NCBI GenBank assembly: GCA_946629175.1
Contig: CAMOXN010000003.1
Location: 1-35,972 of the forward strand
Direction of reading: 5' to 3'
Length of the DNA stretch: 35,972 nucleotides
Source: an uncultured Lachnospiraceae bacterium
GTDB taxonomy: Bacteria > Bacillota > Clostridia > Lachnospirales > Lachnospiraceae
Of this stretch, positions 26,483 through 35,447 are shown in pieces. Numbering within the stretch: the first letter of the stretch is position 1; each line of letters opens with the position of its first letter. The position numbers were made by a program, and so were the translations under genes. The notes below the pieces were generated by a model that saw only the letters and a program-made list of their open reading frames with translations, had not been told where the DNA came from and made no database searches.

Positions 26483-28318
26483 TCAAAGCGGCATCGTCTG
26501 TTCCCGCAGCCAGTTCCGTCCTTCCTCATCAAGGAGCGGCGCGATCTCCGCGAACACCCTCATGTGGTACTCATTAAGGAGTTCTTTCGTCTCCGGCGTC
26601 AGATATCTGACGTCGATCAGTTTCCTGTCGAACGGCACGAGCGTGAGCGGTTCAAAAGAGAGAAAGCGCCCCCATTCATTCTCCTTGCGCAGTACAACTT
26701 CGAGGATCGTCTCGATCCGGATCCCGTACTCCCCCTCGAGGTAGACGCCGGGTTCGTCGGAGACGATCATGCCCGGCTCGAGCGGTTCATCCTTCCTTCC
26801 GGGAAATACTTTCCAGCGGATGGACGGCGGGGACTCGTGTACATTCAGGAAAAAGCCGATCCCGTGTCCTGTCCCGCACTTATAATCCAGGCATTCCTTC
26901 CACAGGGGCTCCCTTGCCAGTATATCCAGATTCATGCCGGTACAGCCGTCCATGAATACCGCGCCCATCAGCTGAAGATTGGAGACAGCCGTGAGCGTAT
27001 AGTGCTTTTTCATCTGATCCGTAACAGGGCCGAGAGCGATCGTTCTCGTCACATCCGTTGTCCCTGTCAGATACTGTCCGCCGGAATCCACGAGCAGCAT
27101 GCCTTCGGGCCGCAGTTCCGCGTCAGAGACGCCGGGCACCGCTTCGTAGTGCATCATAGCGGCGTTCGGACCGTAGGCGGAGATCGTCGCGAATGACAGT
27201 TCCACGTAACCGGGCAGCTCACTGCGAAGGTGATCCAGGTAAGCAGCGGCCGAAGACTCGGTCAGGGGCTCCCTGTCTTTTGACCCTGAAGCGGTCTCCT
27301 CCGTGACCCACTTGATAAAGCGGCAGAGCGCTGCGCTGTCACGCTTATAGCATCCGCGGAGATTGGCCAATTCCGTCGCGTTCTTGACACTCTTGAGCTT
27401 TTCCAGGGGGCTTTGCGCGCTGATCAGCCTGTATCCTCCCTTCGTCTTAAGGACGGCCCGCGATGCCGCCTGACAGACCCCGTAGCTCAGGGAATCCGGA
27501 GAATACAGGACATTTCCCTTATAGTCATAGACCGAGAGAAAACTCTCGAAATCTTCGTAAGGCAGGAGCGATATCCTGTGAAGGGCAGCATACGCGCGGA
27601 GCTCTCCCGTGATCTCCCCTTCCTGAATGAACAGGTAAACGTTGCGCTCGTCGACCAGAATGTGGCAAAGAGCGACAGGATTGCATTCCACATCGGATCC
27701 GCGTAGGTTCAGGAGCCACATGATCGCGTCGAGCCTGCTGTCGATATAGACCGAAGCGCCTTTATCCCGCACCTCTTCCCTGAGTCGTTCGAGCTTGGAT
27801 CCGATCTCTTCGCCCACGCAGTCGTCGTCAAGGATCATGACCGGATTGCATGGGAGCGGAGGCCTGCCGGACCAGATGCCGTCCGCGAGGTCAAGGTCCG
27901 TTTTCAAGCAAGCTCCTCGTTCCTTCATCAGTTCCTCGAGCGCCATGCCTTCCGCGCAGGGAACACATCTTCCGTCGAACCCTATGACCGAGCCCTCTTT
28001 CATATTCTGCCCGAGGTACTCCCGGACCGAAGGGACGCCGGTCTCTCCCATCTTCATCAGTGCGATCCCGGATCCCTCAAGCTCCGCCGCGGCCTGAATA
28101 TAATACCTGCCGTCCGTCCACAAAAAAGCTTCTTCCCCGGTGACGAGCAGCGTGCCCGCCGATCCGGTAAAACCGCTGAAGAATTCCCTTGTGTGAAAAT
28201 GTCCTGCAGCGTATTCCGAATTGTGGAAGTCCCCTGTCGGGATCAGGTACGCGTCGATGCCGTTCCGCCTCATGGCGTTGCGGAGCTGCTCTATTCTGCT
28301 TCTGTGTATTTCCGCCAT
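26483..28318 (-). CDS. Aminopeptidase P / Xaa-Pro aminopeptidase (M24 family)
   Basis: 'DSGGQYLTGTTDVTRTIALG', 'CGTGHGIGFFLNVHESPPSIRW', 'GMIVSDEPGVYLEGEYGIRIETILEV'. Confidence 0.94.
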   Translation of the reverse strand: MAEIHRSRIEQLRNAMRRNGIDAYLIPTGDFHNSEYAAGHFHTREFFSGFTGSAGTLLVTGEEAFLWTDGRYYIQAAAELEGSGIALMKMGETGVPSVREYLGQNMKEGSVIGFDGRCVPCAEGMALEELMKERGACLKTDLDLADGIWSGRPPLPCNPVMILDDDCVGEEIGSKLERLREEVRDKGASVYIDSRLDAIMWLLNLRGSDVECNPVALCHILVDERNVYLFIQEGEITGELRAYAALHRISLLPYEDFESFLSVYDYKGNVLYSPDSLSYGVCQAASRAVLKTKGGYRLISAQSPLEKLKSVKNATELANLRGCYKRDSAALCRFIKWVTEETASGSKDREPLTESSAAAYLDHLRSELPGYVELSFATISAYGPNAAMMHYEAVPGVSDAELRPEGMLLVDSGGQYLTGTTDVTRTIALGPVTDQMKKHYTLTAVSNLQLMGAVFMDGCTGMNLDILAREPLWKECLDYKCGTGHGIGFFLNVHESPPSIRWKVFPGRKDEPLEPGMIVSDEPGVYLEGEYGIRIETILEVVLRKENEWGRFLSFEPLTLVPFDRKLIDVRYLTPETKELLNEYHMRVFAEIAPLLDEEGRNWLREQTMPL

Positions 28319-28366
28319 CTCTCCTCCGCGCCAAAGCGCTCTGTGTTCAACCTACCGGTCACGGGA

Positions 28367-29851
28367 TCATAAGCCCAGGAACCGGCGCACTTCTTTCTCC
28401 ATATCTTCCCTGTCACAAACGATGTCATGAAGGACCGGCGCGTCCCTGAGGTCACTGACAGCTTTCGGTACCGGGACACCGGCCAGTTCGCTGAGCCTGT
28501 CAGCGAGTTCCAGATCCGGCAGATCCGTCTTCTGTCCGAGCGCTTTCATCACCGACCCCTCGAATTTGAAGGGACTCGCCGTAGAATCGATCACGGCAGG
28601 TGTGGTATCTCCGCTCGAAGCGCGGTATCTCCTGTATACGCTGCTCGCAACTGCAGTGTGGGGATCGATCACATAGCTGTATTCGTCGTAAAGCGTACGG
28701 ATCTCTTCCGCCGTCTGTTCTTCCGTCGCGTAACCTCCCACGAAGTCAGAGAGTCCTTCGCGCATCTTATCCGTTATGGTATATTTCCCGCTTTCGGAAA
28801 GCTCCTTCATAAAAGAAGCGCAGAGATCAGACGAGTCTCCGCAGATATGGTAGATCAGTCTCTCCAGGTTACTGGAGATCAGGATGTCCATGGAAGGAGA
28901 ACTCGTGAGTATGAATTCACGGTTCCTGTCATATTCGCCCGTCTCAAAGAAATCGAACAGCACCTTGTTGGAATTGGACGCGCAGATGAGCTTTCCGACC
29001 GGCAGCCCCATTCTCTTGGCATAGTACGCGGCGAGTATATTGCCGAAGTTCCCTGTGGGAACGACGAAATTCACCGGATCGCCTTTTTTGATGGTGCCGT
29101 CCGCAAGGAGTCTCGTATATGCGTAGACATAGTAGACGATCTGCGGTGTCAGCCGGCCGATATTGATGGAGTTGGCGGATGAGAACTGCATCCCGTTCCT
29201 CTCCATCTCCCCGACGAGCGCCTTGTCCGTGAACAGCTTCTTGACGCTGGTCTGGGCGTCGTCGAAGTTTCCGTTTATTCCAATGACTCTGGTGTTGGCG
29301 CCGGCCGTCGTCACCATCTGCCTCTCCTGAATGGGAGATACACCGTGCTTGGGATAAAAGACCATGATCTTCGTGCCCTCGACGCCTGCAAAGCCCGCGA
29401 GTGCCGCTTTGCCCGTATCACCGCTCGTTGCGGTCAGGATCACGATCTCGTTCCCCGAACCGTTCTTCCGTGCCGCAGTCGTCATCAGATAGGGCAAAAT
29501 AGAGAGCGCCATGTCCTTGAACGCGATCGTGGGACCGTGGAACAGCTCGAGATACCACGCGTCGCCGGCCTTTTTCAGGGGAACGATCAGGTCGTCGTCG
29601 AATTTACTGTCGTAAGCGCCGCGGATGCATGCCTTGAGCTCTTCTTCCGTATAATCGGTAAGAAGAAGGCGCATGACTTCGTAAGCCACTCCCCGGTAAT
29701 CCATCGCCGCGAGTTCCGAGAGGTCGGTATCAAGCGCGGGGACCGCAGTGGGAACATAGAGTCCGCCGTCCTGCGGAAAACCTCTCAGGATCGCCTGCGA
29801 GGCTGTAACAGGTTCGCTGTCTGACCTTGTGCTCTTATACATGATCTCCAT
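28367..29851 (-). CDS. thrC: Threonine synthase
   Basis: 'YKSTRSDSEPVTASQAILRGFPQDGGLYVP', 'LFHGPTIAFKDMAL', 'ATSGDTGKAALAGFAG'. ATG at 29851 with GAAAGGAAG upstream. Confidence 0.95.
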   Translation of the reverse strand: MEIMYKSTRSDSEPVTASQAILRGFPQDGGLYVPTAVPALDTDLSELAAMDYRGVAYEVMRLLLTDYTEEELKACIRGAYDSKFDDDLIVPLKKAGDAWYLELFHGPTIAFKDMALSILPYLMTTAARKNGSGNEIVILTATSGDTGKAALAGFAGVEGTKIMVFYPKHGVSPIQERQMVTTAGANTRVIGINGNFDDAQTSVKKLFTDKALVGEMERNGMQFSSANSINIGRLTPQIVYYVYAYTRLLADGTIKKGDPVNFVVPTGNFGNILAAYYAKRMGLPVGKLICASNSNKVLFDFFETGEYDRNREFILTSSPSMDILISSNLERLIYHICGDSSDLCASFMKELSESGKYTITDKMREGLSDFVGGYATEEQTAEEIRTLYDEYSYVIDPHTAVASSVYRRYRASSGDTTPAVIDSTASPFKFEGSVMKALGQKTDLPDLELADRLSELAGVPVPKAVSDLRDAPVLHDIVCDREDMEKEVRRFLGL

Positions 29852-29891
29852 GGGAATACTTCCTTTCTGTGAGTGATGATCTATGGGTGAT

Positions 29892-29920
29892 AGTGTATCA
29901 CAAACGTTTGGGAATAGCAA
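29892..29920 (-). promoter_or_regulatory. thrC promoter (TTGCTA-N17-TACACT) overlapped by palindromes
   Basis: -10 TACACT 29897-29892, -35 TTGCTA 29920-29915; GTGATA-gtg-TATCAC at 29887-29901 and CAAACGTTTG at 29901-29910. Confidence 0.6.
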
Positions 29921-30013
29921 AACGTAATCCGAAATGATACTATATACTTGATCCTGGATTTTTCTCAGAATTTGATCATCAGAAATGTTGTCACTTTACC
30001 GCGAGAGGTCAGC

Positions 30014-31114
30014 ATGCGTATCGTCACCAAACGAATCAACTTTTCCCCGAGGGAAGAACTCCTCACAGCGATAGCGCCTTTATCCGATTTTCTGTTCCTG
30101 GATATCGAGACTACCGGGCTCAGCGCCGAACAGAACGCTATCTATCTGATCGGCTGCGTTTACTGCCAGTCAGACGGCTGGGATCTGATCCAGTGGATGG
30201 ACACTTCCGGAAAGGAAGAAAAAGAGATACTCTCCTCTTTTCTCCTGTTCGCGTCGGGGTACAGATATCTTGTACATTACAACGGGGAAAGGTTCGACCT
30301 TCCTTTCCTCAAAAAGCGCCTGCAGGCGCATTCCCTGCAGGACCTGACCGAACAGGTCCGTTCTCTCGATCTCTACAAAGCCGTCGTACCTTACAGAAAG
30401 CTTCTTGGCCTTCCCGATTACAAACAGCAGACGCTGGAAGCCCTGCTCGATACAGGGCGGACCGAAGCAGAGAGCGGAGGGGACCTCGTCCGGGTGTACC
30501 GGAAGTATATCGCGGATCCCGAACCGGAACTCCTGGAAAGACTTCTTTCCCACAACGAAGCGGATGTGACCGGTCTTTTGTCTCTCCTCCCGCTCCTCGT
30601 CTACAGCGACCTTGATCAGGCGGAGTTCAAAGTGCGCCGGGCACAGGCCAACTACTATACGGACTACGACGGAGCGCGCAGAGAAGAACTGTTCATCTTT
30701 TTCAGCCTGAAAAGGCCGATACCCGCGCCGGTCTACGCGTCGGCGGACCACTGCTTCGTCAAGATCGAGAATGACAGCGGCGTCCTTAAGATCCCGCTGT
30801 ATACGGAAGTCATGAAGTATTTCTACGCGAACTACAAGGACTACTACTATCTGCCCGAAGAAGATATGGCCGTGCACAAATATCTCTCCTCCTACGTAGA
30901 GAAAAAGCGACGCGTCCAGGCGAAGCCCGAGACCTGCTACACCAGAAAGAGCGCTTCTTTCCTTCCGCAGTGGGATCTCTACCGCACTCCCTTCTTTAAA
31001 AGGGAATATGGAGATAAGGAACTCTTCTTTGAGTTCACGGACGAATGCAAGAGGGACCGCGGGTTCCTCGCGGAATATGCGGCTTACGTCCTCATGCATA
31101 TTAAGCAGGCATAA
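30014..31114 (+). CDS. RNase H-like / DEDD exonuclease domain protein (YprB-like)
   Basis: 'FLFLDIETTGLSAEQNAIYLIG', 'LVHYNGERFDLPFLKKRL', 'SHNEADVTGLLSL'. ATG at 30014; ORF track starts at 29948. Confidence 0.85.
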   Translation: MRIVTKRINFSPREELLTAIAPLSDFLFLDIETTGLSAEQNAIYLIGCVYCQSDGWDLIQWMDTSGKEEKEILSSFLLFASGYRYLVHYNGERFDLPFLKKRLQAHSLQDLTEQVRSLDLYKAVVPYRKLLGLPDYKQQTLEALLDTGRTEAESGGDLVRVYRKYIADPEPELLERLLSHNEADVTGLLSLLPLLVYSDLDQAEFKVRRAQANYYTDYDGARREELFIFFSLKRPIPAPVYASADHCFVKIENDSGVLKIPLYTEVMKYFYANYKDYYYLPEEDMAVHKYLSSYVEKKRRVQAKPETCYTRKSASFLPQWDLYRTPFFKREYGDKELFFEFTDECKRDRGFLAEYAAYVLMHIKQA

Positions 31115-31160
31115 AAAAAGGCTGCCGCACCGGAGATCATTCCGGTGCGGCAGCCGCTTT
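31113..31160. terminator. Bidirectional terminator between convergent yprB-like and S1-domain genes
   Basis: 15-bp perfect stem GGCTGCCGCACCGGA-gatcat-TCCGGTGCGGCAGCC; seven A's on the left give a minus-strand U-tract. Confidence 0.9.
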
Positions 31161-31176
31161 AATAGTCTTATTCAGA

Positions 31177-32334
31177 TCATTCTTCGTCGTCAGCGTGTGA
31201 AGCGATGTAAGCGTCAACATCAACGGAAGCGACGTCCGCGTCTTCACGAGCGCGCTCAGCTGCGCGTCTCGCTCTCTCTTCCTCGATCAGAAGCTGCTTG
31301 ACACTGAGGCTGATCTTGTTGCTGTCCTCGTTGAAATCAACGATCTTCGCGGTGACTTCCTGACCGACCTTGAGTACATCAGAGGGCTTCTCGATGTGCT
31401 CTCTCGCGATCTGGGAGACATGAAGCAGTGCATCGATGCCGGGCTCGAGCTCTACGAATGCGCCGAAATCGGTCATTCTGGCTACGTTTCCGGTCACGAC
31501 AGTACCTACCGCGTACTTCTCGGAAGCGCCTGCCCAAGGGTTCTCATCGGGGAACTTCAGGGACAGAGCGATCTTGGTGCCCTGGATATCCTTGATCAGA
31601 ACGCGGAGCGGCTGGCCTACCTTGAAGACCTTCTTGGGATTCTCAACGCGGCCCCAGCTCATCTCAGAAATGTGCAGCAGTCCGTCTGCGCCGCCCAGAT
31701 CTACAAATGCGCCGAAATCGGTAATATTCTTGACTGTGCCCTCAACCACGTCGCCGGGAGCGATTGTGGAGAACAGTTTCTCCTGCATCTCTTTGCGCTT
31801 AGCTACCAGCAGGACCTTGCGGTTGCCGATATATCTGCGCCTGTTCGGATTGTACTCGGTGATAAGGAACTCGATTTCCTGTCCGAGATACTTGTTCAGA
31901 TCCTTCTCGTAAGTATCAGATACCAGGCTCGCAGGGATGAAGACTCTGACTTCATCTACTACTACACTGAGTCCGCCGGAAAGGACCTGTGTTACCTTCG
32001 CTGTAAGTACTTCCTTGTTGTTGTAAGCTTCTTCGATGCGTTTGTTGCCGCGGTCAGCCGCCAGTCTCTTGTAGGAAAGAAGGACCTGGCCGTCGCCGTC
32101 ATTAACCTTGATAACCTTGACTTCAAGCTTGTCGCCAACATGAAGCACTTCTGTGAGATCCACAGATGAATCATTCGTGTACTCGTTACGTGTAAGAACG
32201 CCGTCGGACTTGTAGCCGATGTTTAAAATGGCTTCGCCCGGCTTTACGTCGATGACTGAACCTTCAACTGCCTCCCCCGTATGAATTGTCTTAAAAGACT
32301 CGTTAAGCATTTGTTCAAAAGTCTGCTCTGACAT
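31177..32334 (-). CDS. S1 RNA-binding domain protein (RpsA-like, four S1 repeats)
   Basis: '[34 protein letters not shown]'-type repeats; adjacent to ispH. Confidence 0.93.
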   Translation of the reverse strand: [385 protein letters not shown]

Positions 32335-33193
32335 AATTTTGAACCTCCTCTATGATATTCTTTGGGGTCGACGCCCCTGCGGTGATTCCTATGATCTGTT
32401 CCGTACCGGCAGGAGAAAGATTAAGGTCACGCCACGTTTGTATGAAATACGTGTTCGCACACTCCCTTCTGCAGATCTCGTAGAGCTTGGCCGAGTTCGA
32501 ACTGCTCTTTCCTCCGATGACGATCATGACGTCCGCCACCTTCGCGATTGCCTCCGCCTCCGACTGCCGCTCATGCGTAGCGTTGCAGATGGTATTCACA
32601 CATTCCCCATTGTAACCTTTTTTACGCAGGATTTCAATAATTTCTTCAAATTTGTTTGCGTTGAAAGTCGTCTGTGAAACGACGCAGATCTTCTTACGCT
32701 CTCCATCCGTGCCGTCCCCCGTAAGACCGGCCGCACTGAACGATTCTGCCTGCTCCGTATTCTCGATCACGGTGACAGGAACGCTCGACCACCCCATGAT
32801 CCCGCGGACCTCCGGATGGTCCGGATTCCCGACGATCACGATCCCGTAACCCTTCGCGCTGTATTCTTCCACGATCCTGTGGATCTTCTTGACAAAAGGA
32901 CATGTGGCATCCGCGCACCTTGCGCCTGTCGCCTTAAGCCTCTCTTCTTCCTCCCTCGAGATCCCGTGGGAGCGGGTCACGATCGTGCCGCCGTGAATGT
33001 CCGACAGCTCTTCATCGGACATGATCACATGTACCCCTTTGCTTTCCAGATCCGCCACAGCTTCCTCGTTGTGGATGATCGGTCCGTAGGTGTATACAGG
33101 CCCGCCTTTTTCTATTTCTTCATATACTATTTCCATCGCGCGCTTTACTCCGAAACAGAAGCCGGCGCTCTTCGCGGTAATGATCTCAGCCAT
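32315..33193 (-). CDS. ispH: 4-hydroxy-3-methylbut-2-enyl diphosphate reductase
   Basis: 'ITAKSAGFCFGVKRAME', 'TYGPIIHNEEAVADLESKGV', 'RSHG', 'ICNATHERQSEA', 'VIGGKSSSNSAKLYEIC', 'GITAGASTPKNIIEEV'. ATG at 33193 with AAAGAGG upstream; ORF track extends to 33337. Confidence 0.97.
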   Translation of the reverse strand: MAEIITAKSAGFCFGVKRAMEIVYEEIEKGGPVYTYGPIIHNEEAVADLESKGVHVIMSDEELSDIHGGTIVTRSHGISREEEERLKATGARCADATCPFVKKIHRIVEEYSAKGYGIVIVGNPDHPEVRGIMGWSSVPVTVIENTEQAESFSAAGLTGDGTDGERKKICVVSQTTFNANKFEEIIEILRKKGYNGECVNTICNATHERQSEAEAIAKVADVMIVIGGKSSSNSAKLYEICRRECANTYFIQTWRDLNLSPAGTEQIIGITAGASTPKNIIEEVQNYVRADF

Positions 33194-33226
33194 TCTCTGA
33201 CAAACCTCTTTCCAATACTTATGATC

Positions 33227-33323
33227 CTGTGGCCGGCTGCCGCGTGTTCTGATCTTTTCCGATCCATTCTTGCACCCAGACACCGGCAATGCCCGAAGGC
33301 ACCCCTCCCGGGACCGGCCACAG
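33227..33323 (-). ncRNA. Candidate structured leader RNA upstream of ispH (unclassified)
   Basis: 10-bp perfect closing helix CUGUGGCCGG/CCGGCCACAG; inner UUCG hairpin GUGCC-UUCG-GGCAU; helix UGCCGGUGU/ACAC(G)CGGCA. Confidence 0.5.
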
Positions 33324-33335
33324 TGTTCACGTCCC

Positions 33336-33364
33336 ATTTTAAATAGAACAGGGGCGGATGTAAA
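33336..33364 (-). promoter_or_regulatory. Promoter for ispH leader (TTTACA-N17-TAAAAT)
   Basis: Minus strand TTTACA 33364-33359, 17-nt spacer, TAAAAT 33341-33336. Confidence 0.65.
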
Positions 33365-33372
33365 CAGGTATC

Positions 33373-33401
33373 TTGCAGTTCGTTTTGCGTCAGTTTATAC
33401 T
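33373..33401 (+). promoter_or_regulatory. Promoter for flavoprotein gene (TTGCAG-N17-TATACT)
   Basis: TTGCAG 33373-33378, 17-nt spacer, TATACT 33396-33401, about 6 nt before the ATG. Confidence 0.6.
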
Positions 33402-33407
33402 GTGAGC

Positions 33408-34727
33408 ATGTATGACGATCACAAAAAGAAAAAGCATAAAAAGCATATCGTAATCATCGGCGCCGGCGCGGCAGGCCTGATGGCAGCCTGCGCGGCTTCC
33501 GACAGAGGCGCGTCCGTCACTATTTTGGAAAAGACGGAGAAGGCGGGCAAGAAGATCTATATCACAGGTAAAGGCAGGTGCAACCTTACGAACGCGTGCG
33601 ATCCGCAGGATTTCATGGGACATGTCGTGACGAACCCGAAATTCCTGTACAGCGCGTTCTACGGGTATGACCAGCAGCAGGTGATGCAGTTCATGACAGA
33701 TAACGGCTGTCCTGTCAAAACAGAGCGCGGCGACAGGGTCTTCCCCGTCTCCGACCACGCCTCCGACGTGACCAGGGCACTCCTCTCCCACCTGAAGGGC
33801 CGGGATGTCCGGATCCGCTACCACTGTCCCGTAAAACGCATCCTGACATTTGAGGAAGACGGAACTGTCCGTGTGGCAGGCGTGGAGACACAGTCCGGAG
33901 AACATGTCGATGCGGATGCCGTGATCCTCGCGACGGGTGGATGCTCTTATCCCTCCACCGGTTCTGAAGGCGACGGTTACCGGATGGCGGAAGAACTCGG
34001 GATCGGTATTATAAAGGCAGAGCCGTCCCTGGTCCCTGTCGCGGCCGCGGATGCCTGGTGCATGCGCCTGCAGGGACTTGCCTTAAAGAACGTGGAGCTG
34101 ACGCTCGGGCGGCCTGACGGAGATCCTCATCAGAAGTCCGGAAAGAAAAAGAAAAAGCCTCTCTACAAGGGATTCGGGGAGATGCTGTTCACGCATTTCG
34201 GGATCAGCGGTCCGCTGGTGCTCACAGCCTCCTCCTATATGAGCTTTCACGATCACCCGGAAGGCTACACAATGCACCTGAACTTAAAGCCCGCTCTCAC
34301 CCCCGAACAGCTTGCGGCAAGGATCCGCCGCGAGATCGACGCCGCTCCGGGAAGAAAGATGGCGACAGTTCTCAGGACTCTTTTCCCGCAGCGCCTTTCG
34401 GAAGAGATCGCGCTTATGTCCGGTATCGGGGAGCGCACCGCGTCTTCCGTCACGGACAAGGAAATAGAAGAACTGTGCGGACTGATCCGGGATGTGCCCA
34501 TCCTCGCAGTCGGGACCCGGGGGTTTTCGGAGGCGATCGTGACGAGAGGCGGCCTCGACGTGAAAGCGTTCGATCCTTCCACAATGGAGTGCAGGTCTGT
34601 CCGGGGACTTTACGCGGCGGGCGAAGTGCTGGATGTAGACGCGCACACCGGCGGATTCAACCTGCAGATCGCCTGGTCAACGGGCCATCTGGCCGGCGAA
34701 TGTGCCGCGGAGGACGCGGAGGACTGA
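33408..34727 (+). CDS. NAD(P)/FAD-dependent oxidoreductase (HI0933/BaiN-like flavoprotein)
   Basis: 'HIVIIGAGAAGLMAACAASDRGASVTILEKTEKAGKKIYITGKGRCNLTN', 'ATGGCSYPSTGSEGDGYRMAEELG', 'VTRGGLDVKAFDPSTMECRSVRGLYAAGEVLDVDAHTGGFNLQIAWSTG'. Confidence 0.93.
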   Translation: MYDDHKKKKHKKHIVIIGAGAAGLMAACAASDRGASVTILEKTEKAGKKIYITGKGRCNLTNACDPQDFMGHVVTNPKFLYSAFYGYDQQQVMQFMTDNGCPVKTERGDRVFPVSDHASDVTRALLSHLKGRDVRIRYHCPVKRILTFEEDGTVRVAGVETQSGEHVDADAVILATGGCSYPSTGSEGDGYRMAEELGIGIIKAEPSLVPVAAADAWCMRLQGLALKNVELTLGRPDGDPHQKSGKKKKKPLYKGFGEMLFTHFGISGPLVLTASSYMSFHDHPEGYTMHLNLKPALTPEQLAARIRREIDAAPGRKMATVLRTLFPQRLSEEIALMSGIGERTASSVTDKEIEELCGLIRDVPILAVGTRGFSEAIVTRGGLDVKAFDPSTMECRSVRGLYAAGEVLDVDAHTGGFNLQIAWSTGHLAGECAAEDAED

Positions 34728-34782
34728 AGGAAGCATTTATTACTCATTTTTATTACTGATAATTTTCTATTTGGAGGAAATC

Positions 34783-35445
34783 ATGATCAATATCGCAATA
34801 GACGGACCTGCCGGCGCCGGAAAGAGCACGATCGCCAAAAGGGTCGCCGCTGAAAAGAATTATATTTATGTAGACACAGGCGCAATGTACCGCGCGATGG
34901 CGCTCTATCTTTACAGGAACGGCATCGACGCCGATGATTCCGCCGCGATCAGCGATAGGTGCGGTGAACCCGATATCACGATCGAGTACAGGAACGGCGA
35001 ACAGGTCGTTCTTCTCAACGGAGAAAATGTCAACGGTTTTCTGCGCACGCCGCAGGTCAGCGATATGGCGTCCAGAAGCAGCGTGAACCCCGACGTCCGA
35101 GCTAAGCTCCTTGAACTTCAGCAGGAACTGGCCCGCAGAGAGAACGTCGTGATGGACGGAAGGGATATAGGTACTGTGGTCCTTCCGAACGCGCAGGTCA
35201 AGATCTTCCTTACGGCCAGCGCGGAAGTGAGGGCCAGGAGGAGATATCTCGAGAATATCGAAAAGGGTCTTCCGGCTGATCTTGGCGAGATCACAGCCCA
35301 GATCAAAGAGCGCGACGAGCGCGATATGAACCGCCCGGTCGCGCCTCTCAAACAGGCCGACGACGCAGTCCTCGTAGATACGTCCGATCTGACGATCGAA
35401 GAAGTCGTGGAGAAGATCCTCGCCATAATAGACGAAAAAATATGA
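34783..35445 (+). CDS. cmk: Cytidylate kinase
   Basis: 'MINIAIDGPAGAGKSTIAKRVAAEKNYIYVDTGAMYRAMALY', 'VVMDGRDIGTVVLPNAQVKIFLTAS'. GGAGG before ATG at 34783. Confidence 0.97.
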   Translation: MINIAIDGPAGAGKSTIAKRVAAEKNYIYVDTGAMYRAMALYLYRNGIDADDSAAISDRCGEPDITIEYRNGEQVVLLNGENVNGFLRTPQVSDMASRSSVNPDVRAKLLELQQELARRENVVMDGRDIGTVVLPNAQVKIFLTASAEVRARRRYLENIEKGLPADLGEITAQIKERDERDMNRPVAPLKQADDAVLVDTSDLTIEEVVEKILAIIDEKI

Positions 35446-35447
35446 TT

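Noticed and set aside
33227-33323. Considered whether the ispH leader is SRP RNA or tmRNA
   Set aside because: The SRP hallmark GGTCAGG...GGAAGCAGC is absent and there is no tmRNA tRNA-like domain or tag ORF; kept only as an unclassified structured RNA.
33194-33337. N-terminal extension of IspH (MGREHCGRSREGCLRAL...) in the ORF track
   Set aside because: The extension is encoded by the hairpin-rich leader and has no domain similarity; a good RBS precedes the ATG at 33193, which begins the conserved IspH N-terminus.
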